Below, one piece after another: positions 31,131 through 43,061 of a stretch of DNA of 64,000 nucleotides (the first letter of the stretch is position 1; every line of letters begins with the position of its first letter). The DNA is taken from NCBI GenBank assembly GCA_027627225.1, contig CM051028.1, positions 10,794,001 to 10,858,000 of the forward strand, written 5' to 3'. The notes below the pieces were generated by a model, which saw only the letters and a program-made list of their open reading frames with translations, did not search any database and was not told the DNA's origin. This DNA is from Congeria kusceri (lineage: Eukaryota; Mollusca; Bivalvia; Myida; Dreissenidae). The position numbers were made by a program, and so were the translations under genes.

Positions 31131-31991
31131 CTAACTAGTATACGACCCGCGCAAATGCGGAAACTATTATTTAATGTTATTACAATCGACCTTTTCCCAA
31201 CACATGTTGCCACAATGGCAGGATCTAGTTAATGATTTTCTTACCTATATAAATGACTACAGTAGGCAACTTTTGAAAACGTGAACAAAGGAGAATTAGC
31301 TAATAATGCATAGGAGCGTTTTTTTTCAAAAACATGCTTTACGTAGTTTGTTTTGTATTTATAACCAAATATGTGTATTGTATAAAAAAATATCGGACGA
31401 AGGTATAAGTGAAATAGGTCATGCCGACGCAAAATACTCCAGCATTGCTCGATTAGTCAAGAAACCAGCGGATTTCCACAATAACTCTCCTTTTTTTCTA
31501 TACTGTATACAGGACTATCGATCTATTATTTTGCAGTGCATATGTTTCGGTCTGAATGACGAGAAATGCATCATTTCACAAAACATATATATTTTTTGTA
31601 GTGTCTGCGGAATTTCCACTATCCTAAAAATACAAAACTATCAAGGGAGGATTTTCATAATGGAGTTCATGAATACATGTCGTTATTTAAATTATTTAAT
31701 AAATTATGTCAAGGAATAATACATTCCATTCGTAATTGTAACATATATAGCGACATCAAAATCCGAACTATCAAGTTTGCTATTTTAAGTTTATCGTCCT
31801 TCGAATTACCTCCCTTTACACATAGAAAATTAAATGTTCAATTTATTTCAAATACAAGAAGTATAATTTCCATGCCTATAATAAGTACCGCCTAAAACGC
31901 TTTTTCTTCCGTTTTGGCTGAAACAATTATGTACATTTTTGTAGTACAGATTCTATGCATGTTTAAAGAGTTATTCATTTTATATCTATAG

Positions 31992-32056
31992 CCATATCAG
32001 ACAGACATACCAGTACAACAGAATGTCGTCGAACTGCAAAATATTTGCGCCACTAA
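31992..32056 (+). CDS. Receptor unit 2, tail exon T1
   Basis: Paralogue of 24274-24338: same 65-bp length, acceptor TATATCTATAG and donor CTAA|GTATAG. Phase-0 frame reads YQTDIPVQQNVVELQNICAT. No extracellular or transmembrane exon precedes it within copy B, so this unit is a tail-only remnant or is spliced from elsewhere. Confidence 0.48.
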
Positions 32057-32257
32057 GTATAGCTTCATGTTACTTTTTAAGAATTCATTCTTTATAATAG
32101 TTAATGCAACAATGGTTTTATATATTGTATTTATTATCTAACAATTATAATAGACAAAGTAAGAAATCTAATATGTATTGTTATACACTTAGTAACGTTT
32201 TAAATGTTTTATGTGAGTGTAATTGACACTGTTTTTCTATCGTGCTAAATTTCACAG

Positions 32258-32292
32258 ACAGAGATGTTTCCAACAAACTCAGTATAGTCAAG
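32258..32292 (+). CDS. Receptor unit 2, tail exon T2
   Basis: Paralogue of the 35-bp micro-exon at 24539, with acceptor AAATTTCACAG and donor CAAG|GTAATG unchanged. It reads QRCFQQTQYSQ in phase 2 to 1; a Cys in unit 1 is Tyr here. Confidence 0.5.
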
Positions 32293-32425
32293 GTAATGCA
32301 TTTTATTGTTTACTCAATTTAGTGAGATGTCATGAAATTAACAATAATATTTTAAAGCCACATTGTGCTTTGGGGCACATTGTCCATACATGTACATAAA
32401 CAATATTTACACATTCCCATTTCAG

Positions 32426-32532
32426 GTACCAGACATGCTGCAGAGGCTTGTAGTGACGTGACCGGTAGCGAAAATCAGTATGATGAAATTGATCCTGATT
32501 GCATGCTGTCCGAAGTTACATCCGCGAAGCAT
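32426..32532 (+). CDS. Receptor unit 2, tail exon T3 with YDEI motif
   Basis: Same 107-bp length and phases as 24720-24826. It starts GTRHAAEACSDVTGS, then ENQYDEIDPDCMLSE and ends SAKH at a GTACCA donor. The stretch around the tyrosine is unchanged except N to D, while the first part has several replacements. Confidence 0.63.
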
Positions 32533-32695
32533 GTACCAACTATTCGCTTAGTACTGTATTTCTAATAGTACAGATAGTTTTCTGAAAGCATTTATCGGCA
32601 TATATATTGTATAATCTACAACTACTTTAAAATAGTTAAAACCTTGAAAATCGTGTAATAACCGTATTATCCTAAATGATACCTTTTTATAACAG

Positions 32696-32794
32696 ACCGA
32701 AGACGCTACGCCGGCACGATACGAAGACCTTGAATGGTCACAGCGCGACAGGGCCGCCACTTATATGAGACTGTCACCGTCGACTTCTAAATGA
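32696..32794 (+). CDS. Receptor unit 2, last exon T4 with a paired YxxL motif
   Basis: Paralogue of 24980-25078, the same 99 bp and the same stop. It reads TEDATPARYEDL, spacer EWSQRDRAAT, then YMRLSPSTSK. Replacements are few and spare both YxxL motifs; intron DNA either side has diverged with indels. The 3' flank (AATGCATTTTATTGATGCG) is also conserved and may be part of the 3' UTR. Confidence 0.66.
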   Translation, partial: TEDATPARYEDLEWSQRDRAATYMRLSPSTSK

Positions 32795-33699
32795 AGAATG
32801 CATTTTATTGATGCGATATTAACATTTCATTTCCTTGATGTGCAGTGTAAATAACTATGCAAATATGTTATATGTTGATTAAACAGTGTTTACAGTTTTG
32901 CCCGTCATTTAATGTTAAAATTGATGGCATTCGTAAGGCATAATAATTTTACTCTTCGTATTCAGGTTTTTAATTGTATATTTCGAATAACCAAATTTAC
33001 GGTTTCAAAACAAAATATATTGCCTTCATGATAATGTTGTCGCGGCAATGTACATAACATATAATATTGTAAATCAAACATGGGTATTGTTTATTATGAT
33101 TTTGATGCATTTAAAACATTTAAAATTATTGATAATTTATAACATACATGTTTAAAGAAAGTTGAGATAAAAAATGTAATTCAATTACAATGCGCGTGTG
33201 GGCTAATTTACTTTAGATAAAGAACACAGTGAGAAGGTACATTATTAATCCAATAACGGACATAAACAAGTCTGGTTCGGTAATTGCCGATGACTGGAAT
33301 GTTGTTTGTTTACTTACCTTCTAAGCAAATACTGTGAAAATACGATGTCATATACAATATATATGTTTATCGCCAACTTTTCTCATGGACATTTGTGGCG
33401 ACAAATAATTATCAATTGATTATGACATCCACAATATGCCCTTGTCATCTATAAAGGGAGAGGAATGTGTATATTTTTAAGTTGTAAAATGTTTTTTTTT
33501 AATTATCAAAACAGTCAATACATGTGCATCCTTGAAACAAAACAAAATAATATTGTATGTAAATCGCATGGTACTACGAAAAATAGTAGTTTTGAATATA
33601 AATAGTTGTGATATTCGGATTGAAGTTTGAACAAAGTACAATACATTTAATTTCTGGAACAACTTTACAAATAGGCACACAATTCATATATATTAACAA
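32795..33699. other. Copy B spacer, left part
   Basis: Aligns with copy A 25079-26165. No gene seen. Holds the single-unit allele of the 40-bp minisatellite at about 33318-33357. Confidence 0.5.
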
Positions 33700-35013
33700 G
33701 AGGACCATAAGGCCCTAGGTCGCTCACCTGAGGGGGTAACGAACTACTGTTATGAGCAAGTTTCATGATGATTGGGCTATACATGTGGCATTTAGAGTAT
33801 TCACAAGCTTTTTTTTGATTTGCTCTGGTGACCTAGTTTTTGACCCAACATGAGCTAGTTTCGACCTCGTCCGAGATATCATTAAAAGAAATGTTCTGAC
33901 CAAGTTTCAAGAATACTGGACAGAAAATGTGACTTCTTGAGTATTCACGAGCTTTTTCTTCAATTTGCCCTTGTGACCTTAATTTTTTGACCCCACCTGA
34001 CCCAGTTTTTAACTCGTCTGAGATATCATTGGGACAAATGTTTTGAGCAAGTTTCTTGATGATTAGGCTATAAATATGGCCTCTAGATTGTTCACAAGCT
34101 TTTTCTTAATTTCTCATGGTGACTTAGTTTTTGACCTAACATAAGCTTGTTTCGAACTTGTCCGAGATATTAATGAAACAACTTTTTCTGAGCAAGTTTC
34201 AAGAATACTGGACAAAAAATGTGACTTGTAGAGTGTTCACAACCTTTATATTCGATTTGACCTAGTGACCTACTTTTTACCCCACATGACCCAGTTTCAA
34301 ACTCTTCCGAGTTATCATGAGGACTAATGTTCTGGGCAAGTTTCATGAAGAGTGGGCAATAAATATGGTCTCTAGAGTGTCCACAAGCTTTTACAATTTT
34401 CAATACAGCCGTATACGGAAAATTGCCCAGCCCCTTAGCGGTCATGTATTTCAATGGAGCGGAACCATTTCGAAATCGGCTGAGATATCATAAGAACACA
34501 TGTTCTGAGCAAGTTTCATGTTGATTGGGCAAACAAAGTGACTCCTAGTGTGTTCACAAGCTTTTTCTATAGCCATATAAGGTAAACTGCCCGCCCCTGG
34601 CGGCCATGTTTTTCAACGGAGAGGAACCATTTTTGAACTCGGCCAAAGTATCATAAAACCAAATGTTCAGAGCAAGTTTCATGTTGACTGAGCAAAAATA
34701 ATACTTCTAGAGTGTTTACAAGCTTGTTCTACAGCCATATAAGGATAACTGACTTCTAGCGTGTCCACAAGCTTCAGATTTACCTAAGGACCTAGGTTTT
34801 GACCCCACATGACCCAGTTTCGAACTCGACCAAGATTTAATGTGGGAAAAATATTTTGAGCAAGTTTCATGTAGATTGGGCAACAAATGTAGCCTCTAGA
34901 GTGTTTACAAGGTAAATGTTCACGACGAACGATTCACGACACACGACGCACGACGGACAAAAGACGATCATAAAAGCTCACCATGAGCACGTTGTGGTGA
35001 GGTGAGCTAAAAA
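33700..35013. mobile_element. Complete dispersed repeat element, defined by the empty site in copy A
   Basis: Starts 'aacaagaggaccataagg...ggtcgctcacctgag' and ends 'gagcacgttgtggtgaggtgagctaaaa'. The interior is built of diverged subunits of roughly 160-175 bp with 'tttgaccc', 'gagatatcat', 'gagcaagtttcatg' and 'gattgggc', then a 'cgacacacgacgcacgacgg' tract. Copy A at 26160-26190 lacks it. There is no transposase; the short minus-strand frames are repeat by-products. Terminal pieces of related elements lie at 11665, 48590-48680 and 54270. Confidence 0.8.
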
Positions 35014-35434
35014 GCAATATTAATATTCAGAGTTCAACGAGGGGTCGCTAGAAACATAAACTTTTGGCTTGTGTTGAACGAAACAATTTTAAAACACATG
35101 TTATTTAATGGGACGTGGTCACTTTTGTTTTCATTGCAAGTTGGAATAAACACCTACATCATTTGGACTAATCATTTCAAATATCAATGCAAGACAATGA
35201 CCCATAACAAGTCACACTCATAGAGGACAATTATGTCAGTGTTATTAGTTCGTTTTTCGCAACATTTGTATTTCAATGAATTGTTATTAATTAAATACAA
35301 ATTGTTTCCAACATACAAAATTGTACTTCTTAAACATTTCCCTACTTTATTTATAGTTTTATTTTCCAAACACATTAATAAGAAAAATATGACCACATAC
35401 AATGTTGGTTATAAAATAAACAGAATATCACCGC

Positions 35435-37674
35435 CTAGCGTCTGCAATTTCTTTGAGCCAATAGAATGCAATAACCGGAGAAACTTTGATTTGGATAATT
35501 AAACTATTGGTCTGTAGCAATCTTTATAAATCAGTCGGTAAGCATAAGTGACATAACACGTGGATGGACCTAGAACGGAACGGGAACCCATTTCCAGAAA
35601 CGTAAATTGACACGAAAATTAACATGGACATAAACAGTGCAATTATATATACAAGAAGCAAAGTAAACAGTATTTGGCCATAGTTTAACTATTTATAATG
35701 TATTACTGCCATTTCATCATTCATGCAAGAACAATATAATCTGGAATAAATGCAATTATAAGCAACATTAAACAACCATTAAAACAGCCGCATTTTACCA
35801 CATTGCTTTACCATGAAATACTACAACACAACACGTAGATATTTATACGTGATCAAAACTGGCCATATGCCATGAAAAAATCTTTAATCAACATTAGAAC
35901 TTGTATCCATTTCACACACATTATATGGCAGAACGGAACGTGAATTGTTTTCGTATAAGAAGCAACGTACGGTCAAGTACGACTGTTTGTAACGTGGGTT
36001 TTAAGCTTTAAGTCTAGGTCAGACTGCCACGATTTTGGCTACGATTGCTCATGTTGGATCGCGGACGTGATAATCGTGATGATTCAGGAGCATAATGTCC
36101 CTATTGCATCTTCACGCTTTATCACAGATTGTGTGTTACTGTCTATTATTTCAGTAAACGTTGACATTCCTTAAAGCAGGAACTTCCACTAAATACATTT
36201 TGTTTAAATGAAAGCCAAAAATGTTTTAGTTTAGCAACCACATAATGTAAATGTCAATTTGCTAAGTAATATGCATGACGTGGTATGAAGAAAAAAATCT
36301 TCCCTCCATTTTCAATGCACCAATTTCTAGAATATTTGTCAACTAGAACTAATGCTCCTAACTAAAAGAGTGCTGTTTGTTTCTGATATATTGTTACATT
36401 AATGTACTTTAAATGAGCATGTTCATTACATAAAGTAAATCAGAAGTTCAGACCGTAACAAGAAAGCAGATAAATACGTGCATATGACACGAGAAGGAAG
36501 ATAAATACGCCCACTGATACAGATGCTTAGTCGACGGGAAAACATTACTCAGAAGCGGAAACTTTGTACATTCTTGTTTTGCCAACGGATCTAATTCTAG
36601 CTTACACTACATGTTAATCAGGCGCGGTTACAGGGTTACAGAATTTGGAGTTAGAGGGGGGGGGGGCATAAAAAGTTGGAACCTACCAAACGACATATGT
36701 CAACACTATACATTTCCAAAACAACGACATTGTTGATGCTTGATATCATATTTATGCTTTTTTGTAAAGATTATAGACGTTTATTTACCTTCATTGCATC
36801 GTTAATCACTATGACATTTGACAAAAGTATATTATTATTCCATGAGAGAGAATGTCTCTGGATTTAAAGTAAAAAGAAATTTTGACATTTTTTCGGAGCA
36901 GGGGAGGTTTACGCCACTTCCGCAAACGTTAAATTTGCCAATGCATACCCATCCAAATTGGCAACCAAAACATACATGTTCTTTATTCATATCGTATAAT
37001 TCCGTGAACATTTTCTTTGAATTGCAGTTAATGCTTCCAATTAGGTATCTATATAATATTAAATCTGGATAAACCGTGTGACCTCTGCTACAGTGTCTGT
37101 TTAATTTCATTTTCATCATTTTACAATAATAAACAATCAACTGGAAATCGTTAATGGAAATATATACAAAAAACAAACTACAGAAACGTTTCATAATTGA
37201 ATATTATTTCAGTTTCTGTTTGTATGCATAATCATCGTCAAATATTCCTGACATTTAATTTCCTTGAACATTCAACTGACGTTCAATCCACTATATATTA
37301 ATCAACGAAAATTAAATAAAAAAGTAAGAACAATAACATAATTGAGATTATTGTTATCATTAATGTAATTTCAAATACAAATAAATATATTGTTTCCCTC
37401 CCGATTCCTAAGCACAGTACATTTATACTGTTGCCAGATAAACATTTCTCAAGCGCAAATGGGTTTCCTGTTTTGTTGAATAAGGTTGAGACAGAATAGT
37501 TCAATGTCGATTCGAGATCACTTCGGTTTAACTCTATATAAAACACACAAAATAAAACACCACTACAATGTAATAAACACTATATTCAACCAAAAGTTAT
37601 AAAAACTAAATAAGACTACCGAAAAACATAGCCCATATTGTTGTATGTTTTATGCATATTTGTTTTTGCATTCA
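35435..37674 (+). repeat. Source-like copy of the 2.24-kb near-identical segment
   Basis: Matches 43892-46135 base for base apart from a handful of substitutions and the length of one G-run (11 here, 15 there). It belongs to copy B spacer and is more distantly related to copy A 26600-29200. Open frames inside it occur in both copies simply because the DNA is copied. Confidence 0.95.
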
Positions 37675-38888
37675 GTTAGTAACATTATATAACTTTAGAT
37701 AAGGAGCCTAACTAATACATTGGTCAATACATAAATGACGATTCAGTGAAAAGCTTCATAAACAATAAATACCGAACATTTTCACGATTATTAGGATAGT
37801 CGGTCAATTTCAAGCTGTGTTTGAAGCTACGCACTCCTGATATAGTTTCTATCTGAACATCCGACTATGAATTATTCGACAACAAACTATGATGTAAAAT
37901 TATTACCTCGTAAACAAAACCCGTTTAACAGTGAGCTCTTGGCGAACACATTGTCATTTGAGAATAAAATCATACCTACTTAAATATAATCTGACAAAAA
38001 ACAACTGAACGCCCGTGTATAAAACAACATACACATGTGTATCTGATTCCCAACTGGTTTCAACGTGTTATTAAATTGTTTACATTTTGGTAGTAATGCT
38101 ATTCAAAATTCAAGGTTAAGCATATTTTGTTTCAAGGTAATGTGTCTTTATACAGATGGATGTAAATAATATGTTGTTATGTTGTTTATTTTAATATATC
38201 TACAGACACAATACGTACGTATTGAACGGTATTACAGTACAACGTTTAGACCTAGCGCTGCAACATTTCAAGGTATTTCGGATCGACTAGTTTTTCTAAT
38301 TTGGTTTCAAGCTCATTCGGTAATGATAATGAGAGCCTTGAATCGTATTGCATCAGCTTTAAACCGTCACACGCTGGTCGATAAATCTATATACTAATAG
38401 TCGTGTATTATACGAAATGTGAAGTGAGTTAAATATATATTTGAAGCATTTGGTGTAGTCAAATAATACTATTCACCAAAATGTATGACCGCTGTAATAC
38501 CGTATTCCAAATGTATTTATTTTGTTTGATTTAAGCCACGTTTTTGTTGTGTCTTAAAGGTCATCAGTAACAGACAGCATCATGCCACTACTACAAACAC
38601 AAAGAGCACAATGTATTCAAATGGCTAGTTTGTGGATAGAGACGCCTTACTATTTTACTATATATATAAACATGTTCATATACCAACACAGATGCATTAT
38701 TTCACATGTGGTCTTCAAGGAAATAATTTCCTGTTATTATATAACCAATGTGCAATGTGAAAGAGTTTTGAAAACAATAATGCCGGTGTTTCGTTCTGGC
38801 TAACGGAAACACACAGATGGCGAGTGCGAGTTCAGTTTTCTCGAAAATGAGTTGGACGTTAATATTACTTTTTGGTAAATAATATAAT
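37675..38888. other. Copy B spacer, right part, no gene seen
   Basis: Aligns with copy A about 29770-31085. No exon signature. Confidence 0.5.
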
Positions 38889-38891
38889 GTT

Positions 38892-39017
38892 ATTAATTGG
38901 TTGAATTCATATTGGCCTTTTTATTGGGCTGAAGACTGCCGTATTGGTCTGAGGCCGAAGACTAATACTGCTGTCTGAAGTCCATTAACCGGGCAAATAT
39001 GAATTCAACTAATTAAT
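38892..39017. repeat. Terminal hairpin of the 2.76-kb insertion
   Basis: Arms 38892-38917 and 38992-39017 are inverted repeats with one substitution and a small indel. The 74-base middle is itself partly self-complementary ('tattggtctgaggccgaagactaata'). Confidence 0.8.
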
Positions 39018-40667
39018 GACAATTTTATTAATTAGTCGTATTATATTATACAGCATATTCGGATTTTAATAGTATGAAAACTATAGTAACGTTGATTGTT
39101 ATTGTTTACAATCGGGATTTTTCGCGCATGCGCACTGACTAGTTGGCAAAAGCGCTGGTTACAGATACAGAAAACATGCATACTTACATGTGTTTACTCG
39201 ATTAATCGTTCAGAATTTCTGAAATATGTTTTAAAACACTTCAAATAAAATATTGAAGAAAAACACCCATCACATAAAGACTTTGGTATATAATAAACTA
39301 AATTAATATATTAAATGGGCTGGTCATTTAGCTTAAACAAAAAGTTTCAATGTTTGAACGAAGCTATATCATTTATATAAGTCATCCGTTAAATTTCTTT
39401 AGACACGAATAAAATAACTTCTGTTGTTAAAAATAATAAGGTTAGTTACGAATACTAATACTTTGTACCAGAACAGTAATTATATGAATGTATTGTGTGT
39501 GCCAGTGTTCATGTGTTATTTTTTTATGAAAGCAAGTGGCAAGAGGTGCATTGTCAAGTACAGCGAATGTATTGATCAGCCATATATCAACCTTAAAACA
39601 AACCTGTAGCGCAATACTGGTTTAAAGACAATATTAAAATATGATTTATACTTTTCCTAGAAATACATTATAAAAGAGCGAGAATTTGAAGTATTTTTTC
39701 CGTTTATATTACCCATGAAAATGACTGCTAAATGCCATGAAGGTAGTGTACATTTTGTTCAATGACCAGACATACGTCTGCCACCTGTGGTTTTAAGGCA
39801 CTTAGAATCACAGTTGACACAATGTTGTTAGTTAATTACTTGTCTGGGTAGTATCTGATCATTATGAGATAACAGGTTTTTTGCTCAAACAAAGGGGCAA
39901 TTAAAAGCCGGATTAAATTATTTAACGATGGGTAGTGTGTGAAATATGCACAAGCTTGTGAAAACATACACATTAAGATTAAGTTTGATACCATTTTATT
40001 TTTATGAAAATGGATTAACATATAATAACCAGGTAAGGTTTCTCTGACGTTTGTTGGTTCTGGTAAGGTTTCAATATATAATTAATGTATTACGTAAAGC
40101 CTAGTTTGCACGATCCATTACTTGCTTTACATCATTATTTGTTTAGTGCCCTGTATTCTGGAACAAGTCAACTTAAATGCATATATGTTATTTTCTTTTG
40201 TCATGAACAACAATTTTGTCTTGTATAAGTGTTACATACATTAATATTGGGCACATTGGATTAAGTACTTTTAAATACAACATTAGTAAACAATTATTAT
40301 AAAAACAACGTTTCATAATGAAATATCTCGTATCTATGACCTGATAATGTGGCAACATGTTTTAAAACATTGAATTCTTGTGAAAATAAACCAATATTTT
40401 TTCAACACTATCTCGATATGTCTACGTAATGCCCACCACCTGTTGCCAACCAGTGGGCGGAGTCTAAACATACCATGTGCGCGTGACGCCAGTCGTCAAA
40501 GTTCCTAGTGATGCGATATAAATAGAAATAGTATGCTGCATCTTTCAGTTTTAATAGTACAAGTTAGATCTATCATAACTATTGTTTCGCTATAAATAGA
40601 ATGCAACACTGCCAGCATAAATTATTAACGATGTGTTTATTCTTTTAACTGACAATTGTGAAATTGC

Positions 40668-40734
40668 TTTTTTTTTAGCAATTATTCTATGTAGTGTTTA
40701 GTTGACACTACATAGAATAATTGCTAAAAAAAAA
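40668..40734. repeat. Perfect 30-bp hairpin
   Basis: Arms 40668-40697 and 40705-40734 are exact reverse complements with a 7-base loop (ttagttg). The outer nine pairs are T/A. Confidence 0.97.
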
Positions 40735-41888
40735 TATCGAGAAAGTCGCAAAAGGTTTAACACCACCAATCGTTATCCACTTTGATCCGACCGAGTCTTG
40801 GCAAACCTGTCAGTATTCACCAACACATTCGTTAACCATTTTTAGACTAAAGAATAGACTGTGACTCCAGAAAATAAACTTTTAAAATTCTAATTCAACA
40901 AAGCATTTTGTTTAAGAATATTCTTAAAAAGTCCCAGTATGCTCGAGAGTATGCTTAAGACATTCTTGAAAAGTGGAAGATGACAACTAGATGCGTACTA
41001 AAATGAATAATTTACTAAGAAAATTTTCAAATTCCTTACGATAACCTTCCACCATCCTCATTTCAGCTGAATCCTCTCTTGTCATTGATTTTGTGAAGAT
41101 GATGTCGGCGAGTTGACAGAGCAAACGCTCAGCTAACTCGCCGATTCACTTCCCTTTCTGAGGTGCATCCAATCCAATTTTAATCCAAATATTAAAAATA
41201 ATTTAATAATTTCATCATGTTCATATAAACGAACGCTAAATTGAAGAATACGTCAAGGGAAGTAAATGTGTGTTTTCGTGGTCGATGTCGTCTCTATTTC
41301 ATGATTCGTCTCTCGGTAGATTCGGTCCAAAACATTAATAAGTACGAATGTTGCCCTTACTCACTTTATTTTATGGGACTGCTACATGTAGAAACGTTTA
41401 GCAAGAAATACCAAGCGCAAAGTTAATTATGCTAAGCGTTTTTAAAATGGCGTCAAATAACTTGACATCTCGTATAAGGCCGAGCTTATCCTGAATCCTT
41501 ATTGGCTGAATCTCGTATTGGCCGCGTTTATCCATATTGGCCGAGTTTTTTCCGTATTGGACGAGTTTTGAAATTTATTGGCGAGGTTAACATCGTATCA
41601 AGGGAACAAACTGACCAGATTCTCGTTCAATATTATAAAGTTAATTAATAATAGACATTTTAGCAACTTCGCATTGGGTGTTGTTGTTATTAATAACTTT
41701 ACAACCAACATGTTTAAACGTCATATTAATGACTGTCATTAACAAAATTCATTCAGACGTAGATGATTTGCAATTAAAAACAATTATGAACCACCTCTGC
41801 ACCACCAACATTTGGTTAATAACATGATTTTGGTTTATGTTATTGTTTACCATTATTTATACATGCCTGCATAATGTAGCTTTTCCAG

Positions 41889-42197
41889 TGGTACATGGTG
41901 CAGACCATATGAACACAGTTGGCACTGTAATGTTAGTTGGACCAGCTTTCATCGGAAGAAATGTGACGTTCATATTTAAGCCTTTCGGTGAAAAGACTGA
42001 TGCAGCAAACATTAAATGGGAGGTCTTGTTAAATGGTACGACGTGGTTCACAAATATCAAGGACAACCACACGGAATATGTTACAGACGGAGCATTTTAC
42101 ATGAAGCTCTTTCGCGTGGATATGAAGTGGCAAGAGGCATTTGTACAAGTTAAATGCAAAGGAGAGGTTGCCGCCACGATTAAGCTTCAACTGCAAG
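41889..42197 (+). CDS. Ig-like extracellular exon E1, receptor unit 3
   Basis: Acceptor TGTAGCTTTTCCAG and donor CAAG|GTATGT, both phase 1. It reads VHGADHMNTVGTVMLVGPAF, GRNVTFIFKPF, KWEVLLNGTT, YMKLFRVDMKWQEAFVQVKC and IKLQLQ. Layout fits an Ig domain: strand B (NVTF), core Trp (KWE) and strand F Cys (VKC), but the strand B cysteine is replaced by Phe (VTFIF). An upstream ATG at 41837 would instead give an in-frame start with a hydrophobic leader (LLFTIIYTCL), so this exon might encode its own signal peptide; the paralogue at 63217 has no ATG there, which favours a separate leader exon. Confidence 0.7.
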
Positions 42198-43061
42198 GTA
42201 TGTTGGCACGTATAATGTCTGTATATTGTAAGCTTTACATTTCATAAACAAACACAATCATTTAATAACAAATAAAGACATTAATAAATTAACTAAAAAA
42301 TACGAATATTTCAGCAAATGTATTTGCATTTCATTTCTCAACATTGGGAAGTATGCTTTTAGTAAACCACTCCCAGAAGAACTCTTCTCTGCAACGTTCG
42401 GAAAACGAAATGAATAATTAAAATATATGTTCTAAAATTTAATACATATTAGCTATTACACCTGATAGAAAAATATAGATACATTCAACAAACTCATATT
42501 TCAAATGCTTACAATTTACATGATCCTTAAATACAAAATTACATGAGAATTATAAACATCCTCCTTGTTATTTTACATATATATTACCTATGATAACGAA
42601 CATTGGTAAATATGGTTGATAACTGTACGAACATTGTGTTACATGAGTGTTCCGGTACATGTATACTCGTACGTTTCAACATTTATGTCAGAACTGCTAA
42701 CGGATAAGATACTGTTAATACATTGAGCGTACATATTTTATCTGTTATGGTTATATGTTATGCGTTATAATTTAAATACGAAGAGAATATAATGCGAGTG
42801 TTGGATAAAGATCGAGTTTATGATGCCAGGCTGAGAAACAGGGTACCGCGAGGCTAGCCGAGCGCTATTCTGTTTCGAGCCGAGCATGATACACTCGATC
42901 TATACCAAACGCTTACATAAAATTCTATTTATCCTATTATGTTGTGCTCATAAATCATTTAAACGATGTAAAACTATATTTTTAAAAAGCTGAGATTACG
43001 CTGTCACAATCCTTTCTAAACAGTTTCATAATATAGTGTTTATTCAATGACTATCCTCAAG
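42198..43061. other. Intron between E1 and E3 of unit 3, with a palindromic repeat
   Basis: Holds a diverged inverted-repeat element at about 42796-42914 ('gagtgttggataaagatcgag' against 'ctcgatctataccaaacgct', with an inner 'gaaacaggg...ctgtttcg' stem). No counterpart of unit 1 exon E2 is found. Confidence 0.6.

Larger units (their letters stand above)
38889..41648. mobile_element. 2.76-kb insertion in copy B
   Basis: Copy A reads straight through from 'tattggtaaaataat' to 'agatattttagcaactt' (31065-31092), while copy B has 2.76 kb between the same words. The insert begins with TTATTAATT and ends with AATTAATAA, and the left end folds into a hairpin (38892-39017). No frame longer than about 60 residues and no transposase or reverse transcriptase pattern is visible. 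It may be a non-autonomous element or a composite. Confidence 0.6.
31131..41699 (+). repeat. Tandem duplication, copy B, with two large insertions
   Basis: Begins with 'ctaactagtatacgacccgcg', the same words as copy A at 23319, and ends with 'cattgggtgttgttgttattaataact'. It contains two insertions missing from copy A: 33700-35013 and 38889-41648. After its end the sequence continues into Ig exon E1 of unit 3, whereas copy A ends directly against copy B. Confidence 0.82.

Noticed and set aside
33697..35013. LTR retrotransposon
   Set aside because: No long direct repeats, primer-binding site, polypurine tract or reverse transcriptase frame.
36676..37072. Conserved small proteins shared by 36.7-37.1 and 45.1-45.5 kb
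   Set aside because: The DNA itself is a near-identical recent copy, so identical frames carry no evidence of coding. They are not kept in the older copy A.
41085..41150. Short 'ggcgagttgac...tcagctaactcgcc' hairpin
   Set aside because: A stem of about 9 pairs with mismatches and a long loop is common by chance.
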